A stretch of 28,119 nucleotides of DNA from Lachnospiraceae bacterium (GTDB lineage Bacteria > Bacillota > Clostridia > Lachnospirales > Lachnospiraceae): NCBI GenBank assembly GCA_902363675.1, contig CABJAV010000034.1:1-28119 (forward strand). Direction: 5' to 3'. Position 1 is the stretch's first letter. Each line of letters starts with the position of its first letter. Below the pieces are notes generated by a model. It was not told the origin of the DNA. It made no database searches and was given only the letters and a program-made list of their open reading frames with translations. This document shows positions 14,514-22,839 of the stretch, piece after piece. Position numbers and translations under genes: made by a program.

Positions 14514-15744
14514 ATCCCATTCGCTCCCTTATACTTGCAATACTCTGTACGAATAAATCTGCTTCTTCTTCTGTATTATAAAACATAAAACTTGCACGTG
14601 TTGCAGAATTGATTCCCAGATAATTGAGCAGTGGCTGTGCACAATGATGCCCTGCACGGACACAGATTCCATCAGAGATCAGGATTTCGCTCACATCGTG
14701 TGGATGTACATCATCGATGGTAAATGTAAGAATGCCTGTATGTTCTTCCGCTTTATCCGATCCTAATACGTGAACATGCGGAATCGCTTTCAGTCCATCA
14801 AACGCACGCTTTGTCACCGCCAGCTCCTGTTTCTGCATCGTTTCAAATCCAACAGACTGCACATATTGGATTGCTGCGTGTAATGCGGCAGCACCGGCAG
14901 CATTTACCGTACCGGCCTCAAACTTATGCGGAAGTTCGGCATATTTTGCGCCCTCTCTTGTCACCGAATCGATCATCTCTCCTCCAGAAAGAAATGGTGG
15001 CATCGCTTTCAACAATTTTTTCTTTCCGTATAAGACACCAATTCCCATCGGTCCAAAAAGCTTATGTCCGGAAAAAGCAAAGAAATCCGCATCCAGATCC
15101 TGCACATTGACCGCCATATGCGGTGTGCTCTGCGCACCGTCCACAACGATTACCGCACTTTTCTCGTGCGCCATTGCGGCAATCTCCTTTACCGGATTCT
15201 CCCGTCCCAGCACATTGGACACCTGTGCGATAGCAACAATTTTCGTTTTCTCCGTAATCTGCTGACGCACTTCATCCAAATCCAGTGAGCCGTCCGGACG
15301 GCATTCCATAAAGCGGAGCGTCGCACCGGTCTGTCTTGCAACCATCTGCCACGGGAGCAGATTGCTGTGATGTTCCATAATGGACACAAGGATCTCATCG
15401 CCTGCCTCCACATGATTCAGACCATAGCTGTATGCTACCAGATTGATACTTTCGGTCGTATTTCTTGTGAAAATAATTTCCCGCGCGGATTTTGCGCCAA
15501 TAAAATCGCGCACAGCTTTGCGGGCATTCTCGTACAAATCTGTCGCTTCCATGCTGAGCGGATAATTTCCGCGCAATGGATTCGCATTGTGCTTTTTATA
15601 AAAATCTGTCTCTGCATCTATGACACACTGTGGGCGCTGCGAGGTGGCAGCATTATCAATGTATATCCAGTCGTGCCCTATGGATGCATTTTCCGGAGTA
15701 CCGATGGATGTCAGCAAAGGAAAATCCTTTCTATAATCCGTCAT
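14503..15744 (-). CDS. sufS: Cysteine desulfurase SufS
   Basis: This class II PLP-dependent cysteine desulfurase removes sulfur from cysteine as an enzyme-bound persulfide. Signatures are 'YLDNAATSQRP-like' IDNAATSQRP near the start, 'FTRNTTESINLVAYSYG', 'SIMEHHSNLLPW', SGHKLFGPMGIGVLYG with the PLP-binding Lys, and RAGHHCAQPLL with the active-site Cys, in the form typical of group II enzymes (Cys on a short loop). Length 413 is normal. The ATG at 15744 has GGGGAGG 6 bases upstream and follows the sufD stop by one base; an ATG eight codons earlier would lie inside sufD. Its partner is the adjacent SufU. Confidence 0.95.
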   Translation of the reverse strand: MTDYRKDFPLLTSIGTPENASIGHDWIYIDNAATSQRPQCVIDAETDFYKKHNANPLRGNYPLSMEATDLYENARKAVRDFIGAKSAREIIFTRNTTESINLVAYSYGLNHVEAGDEILVSIMEHHSNLLPWQMVARQTGATLRFMECRPDGSLDLDEVRQQITEKTKIVAIAQVSNVLGRENPVKEIAAMAHEKSAVIVVDGAQSTPHMAVNVQDLDADFFAFSGHKLFGPMGIGVLYGKKKLLKAMPPFLSGGEMIDSVTREGAKYAELPHKFEAGTVNAAGAAALHAAIQYVQSVGFETMQKQELAVTKRAFDGLKAIPHVHVLGSDKAEEHTGILTFTIDDVHPHDVSEILISDGICVRAGHHCAQPLLNYLGINSATRASFMFYNTEEEADLFVQSIASIRERMGYGK

Positions 15745-15745
15745 G

Positions 15746-16654
15746 TTACACCTCCCCAAGTTCTTCATCTATGATTGCAGCAAATTTGTCATCTGCGATC
15801 AGTCCTTTCAGGCGCTCAATGCTGGCGCGTGCCATAATATTCTCTGCCTGTTCTTTGTCAATGCCTCTGCTTGCAAAATAAAACATGGTATCTTCATCCA
15901 GTTCGCCGATTGTTGCGCCATGGTTTCCAACCACATTTTCTTCCGAGCATAAAATAACCGGAATGGTTTTGTTTTCCACATCATCGCCCAGCATAAGCAC
16001 CGTCTCCTGCTCATTTCCGACCGAATCTGCAGCACCTGTCTTAAAGTCAATCGTTCCACGGAAAATTTTCTTTGCACCATCGCGTAAAGCTCCTGCTACG
16101 TTGATTTCACTTTCTGTATGTTTTCCAAAGTGATTGACCACTTCATTCATATCAATGACATGCGTATGCTGGCCAATATATCCGATATCACTCTTGAAAC
16201 CACTTCGATCACCATTCAATGCAATTGTAGTATCCGAATAAATATCGCCTTTTCCCATATAAATCTGCACCAGCTCGATCTGCGCATTTTTCTCGCAGGT
16301 TCCCTGAATCGCATTGTATACAAGCGAATCCTCTGCACTGTGCTGCAACTGGATCAGACGAATGTGTGCGTCCTCCTCGAGTGTCAGGTTCGTATAAACC
16401 GCAAGCTTGCCGGTTGGTGCATAATCCATAAATACCGTTGTTGTCTCGCCTTTTGCTGCATGTATGTTAATTTTTTTACTGCTGTATTCACCCTCTCCCG
16501 TAATAGAAAAACGCGCGGTCTCTTCCTGGCCGACAGATATATTTTCCTCCGGAAGTTCTGTTGTATGTTCAAAATCCCATGGGAGCTTTGTCTCGTTGAC
16601 CTTCAGCCAGTACCATGTCTTCGATGGGAGTTTGTTAATCGTCATTTCTGTCAT
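15746..16654 (-). CDS. sufD: SufD, Fe-S cluster assembly scaffold subunit
   Basis: SufD pairs with SufB and SufC in the SufBC2D scaffold. The 302-residue protein has the beta-helix core seen in this family ('EDAHIRLIQLQHSAEDSLVYNAI', 'SDIGYIGQHTHVIDMNEVVNHFGKHTES') and the C-terminal 'VVGNHGATIGELDEDTMFYFASRGIDKEQAENIMARASIE' helix pair that contacts SufC. It is clearly shorter than E. coli SufD (423 residues), mostly at the N-terminus, which is common in Clostridia. AGGAGG stands about 6 bases before the ATG, and sufB ends 17 bases upstream. Confidence 0.92.
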   Translation of the reverse strand: MTEMTINKLPSKTWYWLKVNETKLPWDFEHTTELPEENISVGQEETARFSITGEGEYSSKKINIHAAKGETTTVFMDYAPTGKLAVYTNLTLEEDAHIRLIQLQHSAEDSLVYNAIQGTCEKNAQIELVQIYMGKGDIYSDTTIALNGDRSGFKSDIGYIGQHTHVIDMNEVVNHFGKHTESEINVAGALRDGAKKIFRGTIDFKTGAADSVGNEQETVLMLGDDVENKTIPVILCSEENVVGNHGATIGELDEDTMFYFASRGIDKEQAENIMARASIERLKGLIADDKFAAIIDEELGEV

Positions 16655-16671
16655 TTTTGCCCTCCTGATAA

Positions 16672-18078
16672 CTATCCAATACTGCCCTTCATTTCAAGAC
16701 GAATCAAATTATTCATCTCTACTGCATATTCCAGAGGAAGTTCCTTTGATACATTGTCTGCAAATCCACTGACAAGCAATGCTCTGGCATCGTCCTCACT
16801 CATGCCTCGTGACATCAGATAAAATACGGCATCGTCACTGATACTTCCGATTTTTGCCTCATGTCCCACTGCTGCATCTTTGGTGCGGATATCCATTGCC
16901 GGTATCGTATCCGAACGCGACTCGGAATCCAACATCAGTGACTGACAGGATACCGCGGATTTAGATTTCTTTGCCTCTTTTGCAACGACCACGCTGCTTC
17001 GGAACGTGCTGATTCCACCATCCTTACTGATGGAACGGGTATTCATGTAGGAGCTTGTGTTTGGTGCCGCATGCACAACTTTTGCTCCGGTATCCAGGTT
17101 CTGGCCCTTTCCGGCAAATGTTACACCGGTAAATTCCATCTTGGCACCTTCTCCCTTCAAAATGCTCATCGGGTACAGACAGCCTACGTGAGAGCCGAAA
17201 GAACCGGAAACCCATTCAATGGTTCCACCCTCTTCCACCGAAGCTCTCTTGGTATTCAGATTGTACATATTCTTTGACCAGTTCTCGATCGTGGAATAGC
17301 GCAGCTTTGCATTTTTCTTCACATAAAGTTCTACACATCCGGCATGAAGATTGGCTACATTATACTTAGGAGCAGAACATCCCTCGATGAAGTGCAGGCT
17401 CGCACCTTCATCCACGATGATCAGTGTATGCTCAAACTGTCCTGCGCCTTTTGCGTTGAGACGGAAGTATGACTGTAACGGGATGGATACCTGTACTCCC
17501 TTTGGCACATACACAAACGATCCGCCGGACCACACCGCACCGTGCAAAGCGGCAAATTTATGATCGTGCGGAGTGACAAGTTTCATAAAATACTTGTGCA
17601 CCATATCGGCATATTCGCCCTTTAACGCACTCTCCATATCGGTATATACAACGCCCTGTGCTGCAACTTCGTCTTTGACATTATGATAGACCAGTTCCGA
17701 ATCATACTGTGCGCCTACACCGGCAAGTGATTTTCTCTCTGCCTGTGGGATTCCCAGACGTTCAAATGTATCCTTGATGTCTTCCGGCACATCTTTCCAT
17801 GAGCCCTGCATTTTTGTGTTCGGACGTACATACGTGGCAATGTGATCTATATCCAGACCTTCAATGGATGGGCCCCAGTCTGGAATTGGCATTTCATTAT
17901 AAATCTGTAATGACTGAAGGCGAAACTGCTGCATCCATACCGGATCTCCCTTTTCTTTGGACAGCTTGTCCACGATCTGTGGAGTCAGTCCCTCTTCCAT
18001 ACGATACGCATCTTTTTCCTCATCACGGATGTCATAGATGCTGCGGTCAATATCTTCTACCTGGCTTTTTTCTCTCAT
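16672..18078 (-). CDS. sufB: SufB, Fe-S cluster assembly scaffold subunit
   Basis: This 468-residue protein is the main scaffold of the SUF machine, on which new clusters form. The N-terminus has the SufB-type 'WMQQFRLQSLQIYNEMPIPDWG', and the beta-helix core contains 'AALHGAVWSGGSFVYVPKGV', 'GASLHFIEGCSAPKY' and 'CVELYVKKNAKLRYSTIENWSKNMYNLNTKRA'. Near the end come 'HEAKIGSISDDAVFYLMSRGMSEDDA' for SufC contact. The Cys in EGCSAP and the one in SAVSCQSLML match positions important for cluster assembly in E. coli SufB. Length is close to the family norm. It sits 17 bases after sufC and 17 before sufD. Confidence 0.96.
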   Translation of the reverse strand: MREKSQVEDIDRSIYDIRDEEKDAYRMEEGLTPQIVDKLSKEKGDPVWMQQFRLQSLQIYNEMPIPDWGPSIEGLDIDHIATYVRPNTKMQGSWKDVPEDIKDTFERLGIPQAERKSLAGVGAQYDSELVYHNVKDEVAAQGVVYTDMESALKGEYADMVHKYFMKLVTPHDHKFAALHGAVWSGGSFVYVPKGVQVSIPLQSYFRLNAKGAGQFEHTLIIVDEGASLHFIEGCSAPKYNVANLHAGCVELYVKKNAKLRYSTIENWSKNMYNLNTKRASVEEGGTIEWVSGSFGSHVGCLYPMSILKGEGAKMEFTGVTFAGKGQNLDTGAKVVHAAPNTSSYMNTRSISKDGGISTFRSSVVVAKEAKKSKSAVSCQSLMLDSESRSDTIPAMDIRTKDAAVGHEAKIGSISDDAVFYLMSRGMSEDDARALLVSGFADNVSKELPLEYAVEMNNLIRLEMKGSIG

Positions 18079-18095
18079 TTCGCATGCACCTTTCT

Positions 18096-18842
18096 CTATT
18101 TTTCAAATTCCTCAAAACCGTTCTCATTGATCTCATCAACCAAAGAAGCGTCTCCATTTTTGACAATCTTTCCTTCATCCATGACATGTGTCACATCAAC
18201 CTGCAGAGATTCAAGAATTCTTGTACTGTGGGTGATGATCAAAAGGCTTCCTTTGCAACGCTCCTTATACAGCTGGATTCCCTTCGAAACGGTACGCACC
18301 GCATCTACATCCAGTCCAGAATCTGTTTCATCCAAAATAGCCAGTTTCGGCTCAAGCATCAGCATCTGCAAAATCTCTGCTTTCTTTTTTTCTCCTCCGG
18401 AAAATCCTACGTTCAAATCACGCTCTGCATAAGAAGCATCCATAGAAAGCAGTTCCATAGTCTCTGTCAGTTTTTTCTTAAAATCCCACAGACGAATACG
18501 TTTTCCTGTCTTCTGCTCCAATGCATTACGAATAAAAGCACTCAGTGTTACGCCCGGCACTTCGAGTGGATTCTGGAAAGAAAGGAAAATGCCTTTCTTT
18601 GCACGCTCATTGACCGGCATCTCTGTAATATCTTCGCCGTCAAAGAGAATTTTTCCGGATGTGACGGTGTAACGCGGGTGACCTGTGATGGCATAACCCA
18701 GAGTTGATTTTCCAGTTCCGTTCGGTCCCATCAGAACGTGGACTTCATCGGTGCCTACGGAAAGATTCACTCCGTGCAGGATTTCTTTATCTTCAACGTT
18801 GACGTGTAGATCATTGATTTCTAATAAATTGTTTTTTGACAT
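18096..18842 (-). CDS. sufC: SufC, Fe-S assembly ATPase
   Basis: SufC is the ABC-type ATPase that drives SufBCD. The 248-residue protein has Walker A GPNGTGKST, a Q-loop 'FLSFQNPLEVPGV', the signature GFSGGEKKKAEILQ and Walker B LAILDETDSGLD followed by the D-loop; there are no membrane segments. The ATG at 18842 is preferred because GGAGG stands 8 bases upstream; the in-frame ATG at 18875 lies inside the preceding rrf2 gene. The gene order rrf2-C-B-D-S-U is the usual Firmicutes SUF order with a regulator at the front. Confidence 0.96.
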   Translation of the reverse strand: MSKNNLLEINDLHVNVEDKEILHGVNLSVGTDEVHVLMGPNGTGKSTLGYAITGHPRYTVTSGKILFDGEDITEMPVNERAKKGIFLSFQNPLEVPGVTLSAFIRNALEQKTGKRIRLWDFKKKLTETMELLSMDASYAERDLNVGFSGGEKKKAEILQMLMLEPKLAILDETDSGLDVDAVRTVSKGIQLYKERCKGSLLIITHSTRILESLQVDVTHVMDEGKIVKNGDASLVDEINENGFEEFEK

Positions 18843-18862
18843 TCGTTTTTCCTCCAAAAATT

Positions 18863-19300
18863 TTACGACATGCAAGAACTTTCTGTCCGGGTGTCTGCAC
18901 CGCAGATCATGTCTTGCAATGTGTTACTTTCCAGGTAATCGTTTATGACGGTCTCGAGTCCTTTCCAGAATGGAAGTGTGGTACATTCTGTGGTTCGCTC
19001 ACATTTCTTTCCATCATCGCACAGGCAGGCAACCGGAGCGAGATTTCCTTCGACAAGCCGAAGTATTTCGATTACTTTATATTCACATGGCTTACGCACG
19101 AGCCGATAACCGCCGCCTTTGCCACTGGCACTCTCGAGCATTTTGCCTTTTGTCAGTATGGTCATTATACTTTCCAGATATTTCAGGGATATTCCCTGCC
19201 GGGCTGCAATTTCCTTTACCGGTATGAATTCTCCGGTATTGCGTTGCGCCAGATCAACCATGACACGCAGGGCATACCGGCTTTTTGCTGATATCATCAT
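18863..19300 (-). CDS. Rrf2 family regulator heading the SUF operon
   Basis: This 145-residue winged-helix regulator begins MISAKSRYALRVMVDLA and has the recognition-helix region 'IAARQGISLKYLESIMTIL' and wing 'GKGGGYRLVRKP'. Cys92, Cys100 and Cys106 lie in a loop (ACLCDDGKKCERTTEC) placed like the cluster ligands of E. coli IscR (Cys92/98/104), and an extra Cys94 is present. It therefore probably binds an Fe-S cluster and senses cluster supply. It is the first gene of the SUF operon, 20 bases before sufC. The promoter carries a motif shared with that of the second Rrf2 gene, so autoregulation and cross-regulation are likely. CymR-like cysteine sensing is an alternative, but CymR lacks these cysteines. 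Confidence 0.92.
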   Translation of the reverse strand: MMISAKSRYALRVMVDLAQRNTGEFIPVKEIAARQGISLKYLESIMTILTKGKMLESASGKGGGYRLVRKPCEYKVIEILRLVEGNLAPVACLCDDGKKCERTTECTTLPFWKGLETVINDYLESNTLQDMICGADTRTESSCMS

Positions 19301-19329
19301 TTTCTTTTCACCACCTCATTTGCGCCTTG

Positions 19330-19365
19330 ATTATACTCCCTACTCCCCTACTATGTAAATAGGGG
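19330..19365 (-). promoter_or_regulatory. SUF operon promoter with Rrf2-type operator
   Basis: On the minus strand TTTACA (19354-19359) and TATAAT (19330-19335) have an 18-base spacer. The plus strand between them reads CCTACT-CCCC-TACTAT (19339-19354), matching the second Rrf2 gene's promoter at 12 defined positions. An inverted repeat CCCCTA/TAGGGG (19345-19350/19360-19365) straddles the -35 box. A repressor here would block polymerase directly. Confidence 0.75.
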
Positions 19366-19387
19366 AATATGTTTTTCTATGCATACA

Positions 19388-19432
19388 ACAAAAAACGAGC
19401 CAAAACTCCACCTTTTTCTGAGTTTTGCTCGT
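19388..19432 (-). terminator. Rho-independent terminator of the isc-mnmA operon
   Basis: ACGAGC (19395-19400) pairs with GCTCGT (19427-19432), extended inward by AAAACTC/GAGTTTT with one bulged base. On the minus strand it is followed by TTTTTTG. It lies between the 19-codon ORF and the SUF promoter. Confidence 0.88.
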
Positions 19433-19471
19433 CCTTTTCATTTTCTGTCTCAACTTAAATTTTATAAGATG

Positions 19472-19531
19472 TTACTCCTGTTCGGATGATTCCCTGATCT
19501 GTTCATGAATCTCCTCACGGGTTTTGTGCAT
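19472..19531 (-). CDS. Possible 19-residue micro-protein
   Basis: An ORF of 19 codons plus stop (MHKTREEIHEQIRESSEQE) is preceded by GGAGGTGA, a near-perfect anti-Shine-Dalgarno match, 5 bases before the ATG. It lies 68 bases after mnmA and before the operon terminator, so it would be the last cistron of the iscR-iscS-iscU-mnmA transcript. The peptide is charged and should be helical. Nothing indicates its role. It may be a real small protein or a leftover ribosome binding site; conservation across relatives would decide. Confidence 0.4.
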   Translation of the reverse strand: MHKTREEIHEQIRESSEQE

Positions 19532-19598
19532 TGCCGTCACCTCCGCTTTCTACCATCTATTTTACGCTTTCTTTCCGGTAGCTGCAAAGGCGATTTTT

Positions 19599-20675
19599 TC
19601 ATCCTTCAATCGTTCCACCACAAAGGACATAATCGTCACGATAAAATACGGCTGCCTGTCCAGGTGTCATCGCCCGTTGTGCTTCTTCAAACTCTGCCCG
19701 CAAAGTTCCATCCGGCTGCGGATACAATACACATGGTGCACCTGCATGAGAATAACGAACCTTTCCGATGACCGGTGTCGGTCCATCGAGCTTTTCCTCT
19801 GCCATATAATTGACATTGCTCACCCGACAGTCCTTCCGAAAAAGGCTCTCCGACTGGCAAAGTACAACCTCATTCGTATCCGGGCGTAACTCCTTGACAA
19901 AGATCGGTGTCTTTGCCGGAATTCCAAGTCCTTTGCGCTGACCAATCGTATAATGGATGATTCCCTTGTGCGTTCCAAGTATATTTCCTTCCTCATCCAC
20001 AAAATTGCCCGGCTGACTTTCTTTTCCCGTCTCTCTGGTAATAAATCCCGCATAATCATGATCCGGGACAAAACAAATATCCTGACTGTCATGCTTTGTT
20101 GCAACCGGTAAACCGATGTCTTCTGCAATCTGTCGAATCTGTGGCTTTTCATAATCTCCGACCGGCATCAGGGTATGTGCAAGCTGCTGCTGGGTCAGAT
20201 TGTACAGTGCGTATGTCTGATCTTTTGCGGCAGTCACCGAATTTCGGATGCTGTATCTTCCATTTGGAAGTTTCGTGATGCGGGCATAATGTCCTGTGGC
20301 AATATAATCCGCGCCAATTTCAAGAGATCTCTGTAAAAGAGACTCCCACTTCACATATCGGTTGCATGCGATGCATGGATTCGGCGTACGACCTTTTTCA
20401 TACTCATCTACAAAATAATCAATGACCGCTTTCTGGAAATCCGCCTTGAAATTCATCACATAATACGGTATCTCCAAACGATCCGCCACGCGACGCGCAT
20501 CATCTACCGCAGACAATCCGCAACAACCGCCTTCCTGCGCCTGTGTGAACACATCCTGATCCTGCCAGATCTGCATCGTTACACCAATGACATCATATCC
20601 CTGTTCTTTTAAAAGATAGGCAGCGACAGAGGAATCTACGCCTCCAGACATACCTACAACAACTTTTTCTTTCAT
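19599..20675 (-). CDS. mnmA: tRNA-specific 2-thiouridylase MnmA
   Basis: MnmA adds sulfur to U34 of tRNA Lys, Glu and Gln. The 358-residue protein has the PP-loop SGGVDSSVAAYLL near residue 10, the first catalytic Cys in 'GRTPNPCIACNRYVKW' (Cys near 101) and the second in 'HDSQDICFVPDHDYAGF' (near 199), with the tRNA-binding 'KGIIHYTIGQRKGLGI'. The C-terminal beta-barrel is complete (ending LCGGTIEG). It follows iscU by 3 bases. The desulfurase IscS two genes upstream is the likely sulfur source, so the operon couples Fe-S and tRNA thiolation. Confidence 0.96.
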   Translation of the reverse strand: MKEKVVVGMSGGVDSSVAAYLLKEQGYDVIGVTMQIWQDQDVFTQAQEGGCCGLSAVDDARRVADRLEIPYYVMNFKADFQKAVIDYFVDEYEKGRTPNPCIACNRYVKWESLLQRSLEIGADYIATGHYARITKLPNGRYSIRNSVTAAKDQTYALYNLTQQQLAHTLMPVGDYEKPQIRQIAEDIGLPVATKHDSQDICFVPDHDYAGFITRETGKESQPGNFVDEEGNILGTHKGIIHYTIGQRKGLGIPAKTPIFVKELRPDTNEVVLCQSESLFRKDCRVSNVNYMAEEKLDGPTPVIGKVRYSHAGAPCVLYPQPDGTLRAEFEEAQRAMTPGQAAVFYRDDYVLCGGTIEG

Positions 20676-20678
20676 ATA

Positions 20679-21122
20679 TTAATACTCTTCTTCCGGAGCT
20701 TCTTCCTTCTCACTGATATCATTTACCGGACGCTCAAGTCCTTCAATCTTGATATTGTGCTTTTCTGCATAATCCCATAATGCAGCATGAATTGCTTCTT
20801 CGGCAAGCAGAGAACAATGTACCTTTACTGGTGGAAGTCCGTCGAGCGCTTCCATTACTGCCTTGTTTGTCACCTGCAAAGCTTCCTGAATCGTCTTGCC
20901 TTTTACAAGCTCGGTTGCCATGCTGCTTGTAGCAACTGCTGCACCACATCCAAAAGTCTTAAATTTTGCTTCCTGAATGATTCCGTTATCATCGATGTCC
21001 AGATACATACGCATGATATCGCCACATTTTGCGTTACCAACGGTACCTACACCACTTGGGTTCTCAATCTCTCCTACGTTACGTGGATTATTAAAATGAT
21101 CCATTACTTTTTCGCTGTACAT
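20679..21122 (-). CDS. iscU: IscU/NifU-like Fe-S scaffold
   Basis: The 147-residue protein is an Fe-S cluster scaffold of the IscU/NifU N-terminal type. The start 'MYSEKVMDHFNNPRNVGEI' is diagnostic, and the three cluster cysteines are in NAKCGD, KTFGCGAAVATSS and VHCSLLAEEAI. The ATG at 21122 has AGGAG about 9 bases upstream; an open frame continues 32 codons upstream but that part overlaps iscS and has no family match. The C-terminus has a short acidic tail (SEKEEAPEEEY). It follows iscS by 34 bases and partners with it; the genome segment also has SufU, a relative with a different role. Confidence 0.95.
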   Translation of the reverse strand: MYSEKVMDHFNNPRNVGEIENPSGVGTVGNAKCGDIMRMYLDIDDNGIIQEAKFKTFGCGAAVATSSMATELVKGKTIQEALQVTNKAVMEALDGLPPVKVHCSLLAEEAIHAALWDYAEKHNIKIEGLERPVNDISEKEEAPEEEY

Positions 21123-21156
21123 ATAAATATATCTCCTCTCTTGGGGTGGTATTATT

Positions 21157-22341
21157 TTACTTTCCGTTCTTGCGCACAAAATCTTCGTATAATGGTGACA
21201 TGCTACGCAGACGCTCAATGATTTTCTTTAAGGTATCAACGGTATAATCAATATCTTCCATGGTTGTCTTCTCTGAAATTGTCAGACGCAGGCTTCCGTG
21301 TGCGATCTCATGAGGTAATCCGATTGCCAGAAGAACATGGGACGGATCCAAGGATCCGGATGTGCAGGCACTTCCGCTGCTTCCACAAATTCCAGCCTGA
21401 TCCAGAAGAATCAGCATAGATTCACCTTCGATAAACCGGAAACAGAAATTTGCATTATTCGGAAGACGATCGGTGCGATGTCCATTCAGTCTCGAATATG
21501 GAATCTCAGATAATACACGCTCGATCAGATGATCGCGAAGTGAAATCTCATACGCATTATTTTTCTCCATGTTTGCAACAGAAATCTCTGCCGCCTTACC
21601 AATTCCGACGATTCCCGGTACATTGTGGGTTCCGGCACGACGCTGTCTCTCCTGCGCACCACCATGAATAAAGGACAGGATTTTCACGCCCTTGCGGATA
21701 TACATCACACCAATTCCCTTCGGACCGTTGATCTTGTGTCCACTGGCTGAAAGCATATCAATATTCATCTCATCTACATTGATGGGAATATGGGCAAAAG
21801 CCTGTACTGCATCTGTATGGAACAGAACACCATGCTTTCTTGCGATTGCTCCGATTTCCTTCAATGGCTGAATCGTACCGATTTCATTGTTTGCTGCCAT
21901 AACAGAAATCAAAATCGTATCCGGACGGATAGCTGCCTCCAGCTCGTCCAGCTTTACTTTACCATCTTCATCTACATTGACATAGGTAATTTCATATCCC
22001 TTTTTCTCCAGCCACTGCGCAGTATGCAGAATCGCATGATGCTCAATGGTAGTCGTGATAATGTGTTTTCCCTTATTGGCATATGCTTCTGCAGTTGCCT
22101 TCAATGCCCAGTTATCCGATTCACTTCCGCCACCGGTGAAATAAATTTCTTCTGTTTTAGCACCGATCACATTGGCAATCGTCTCACGGGCATGATCCAC
22201 ACCGCGCTTTGCTTCTCCTGCAAAACTGTAAATTGCAGACGGATTACCATAGTGTTCTGTGAAATATGGTATCATTGTGTCTAATACTTCCGGATAAACC
22301 TGGGTTGTTGCCGCATTATCCATATAAATTAATTTGCTCAT
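21157..22341 (-). CDS. Cysteine desulfurase IscS/NifS
   Basis: This class I PLP-dependent cysteine desulfurase has 394 residues. It begins MSKLIYMDNAATT and shows 'YGNPSAIYSFAGEAKRGVD', 'FTGGGSESDNWALKA', the PLP-binding Lys in SASGHKINGPKGIGVMY, 'RRAGTHNVPGIVG' and the active Cys in SGSACTSGSLDPSHVL on a long flexible loop. That loop separates it from the class II SufS also present here. The ATG at 22341 has AGGAAGG 6 bases upstream. It supplies sulfur to IscU and probably to MnmA, both in the same operon. Confidence 0.94.
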   Translation of the reverse strand: MSKLIYMDNAATTQVYPEVLDTMIPYFTEHYGNPSAIYSFAGEAKRGVDHARETIANVIGAKTEEIYFTGGGSESDNWALKATAEAYANKGKHIITTTIEHHAILHTAQWLEKKGYEITYVNVDEDGKVKLDELEAAIRPDTILISVMAANNEIGTIQPLKEIGAIARKHGVLFHTDAVQAFAHIPINVDEMNIDMLSASGHKINGPKGIGVMYIRKGVKILSFIHGGAQERQRRAGTHNVPGIVGIGKAAEISVANMEKNNAYEISLRDHLIERVLSEIPYSRLNGHRTDRLPNNANFCFRFIEGESMLILLDQAGICGSSGSACTSGSLDPSHVLLAIGLPHEIAHGSLRLTISEKTTMEDIDYTVDTLKKIIERLRSMSPLYEDFVRKNGK

Positions 22342-22352
22342 AATCAACCTTC

Positions 22353-22787
22353 CTATATTACATAATCTCCATTTTTTTCGAGCTGCCAGTCTACCAGATC
22401 CTGTAGCGTCGTATGATCTACAACACCACTGACCGCATCATATATTTTCTTCCATAAAATAAGTGTAACGCAAGATTCCTGTCTCTCGCAATCATTTTCG
22501 TCTCCATCCAGGCACGCTACCGGAGCAAGCGAACCTTCAGTGAGACGAAGAATCATACCAACTGTATATTCCTGCGGTTCTTTCTTTAATAAGTAACCAC
22601 CCTGGGCTCCCCGCACGCTTTTTACAAAACCTGCACGATTCAATACCGAAATAATCTGTTCCAGATACTTGTCCGAAATGTCCTGACGCTTTGCCACATC
22701 CTTAAGACTGATTGGCGCACCAGTATCATTCATGGCCAAATCCAGCATCAGTCGCAGGGCATACCTCCCTTTTGTAGATATCTTCAT
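22353..22787 (-). CDS. Rrf2 family regulator (IscR-like) heading the ISC operon
   Basis: This 144-residue regulator has the Rrf2 winged-helix (MKISTKGRYALRLMLDLA, 'VAKRQDISDKYLEQIISVL', GAQGGYLLKK) and a cysteine loop ACLDGDENDCERQESC with Cys92, Cys100 and Cys106, the same spacing as in the SUF-linked Rrf2 protein. Fe-S cluster binding is therefore likely, as in E. coli IscR. It is the first gene of the operon with iscS, iscU and mnmA, with 11 bases before iscS. A motif at its promoter (22840-22855) is shared with the SUF promoter. Which of the two Rrf2 proteins binds which site is not clear from sequence. Confidence 0.93.
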   Translation of the reverse strand: MKISTKGRYALRLMLDLAMNDTGAPISLKDVAKRQDISDKYLEQIISVLNRAGFVKSVRGAQGGYLLKKEPQEYTVGMILRLTEGSLAPVACLDGDENDCERQESCVTLILWKKIYDAVSGVVDHTTLQDLVDWQLEKNGDYVI

Positions 22788-22839
22788 AATCCCATCTCTT
22801 TTCTATCTATTGTCTTGGATGATCCACATTCATCCAATT

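Noticed and set aside
21123..21218. N-terminal extension of iscU
   Set aside because: The open frame extends 32 codons upstream into iscS, but the family start MYSEKVMDHF with its own AGGAG lies at 21122.
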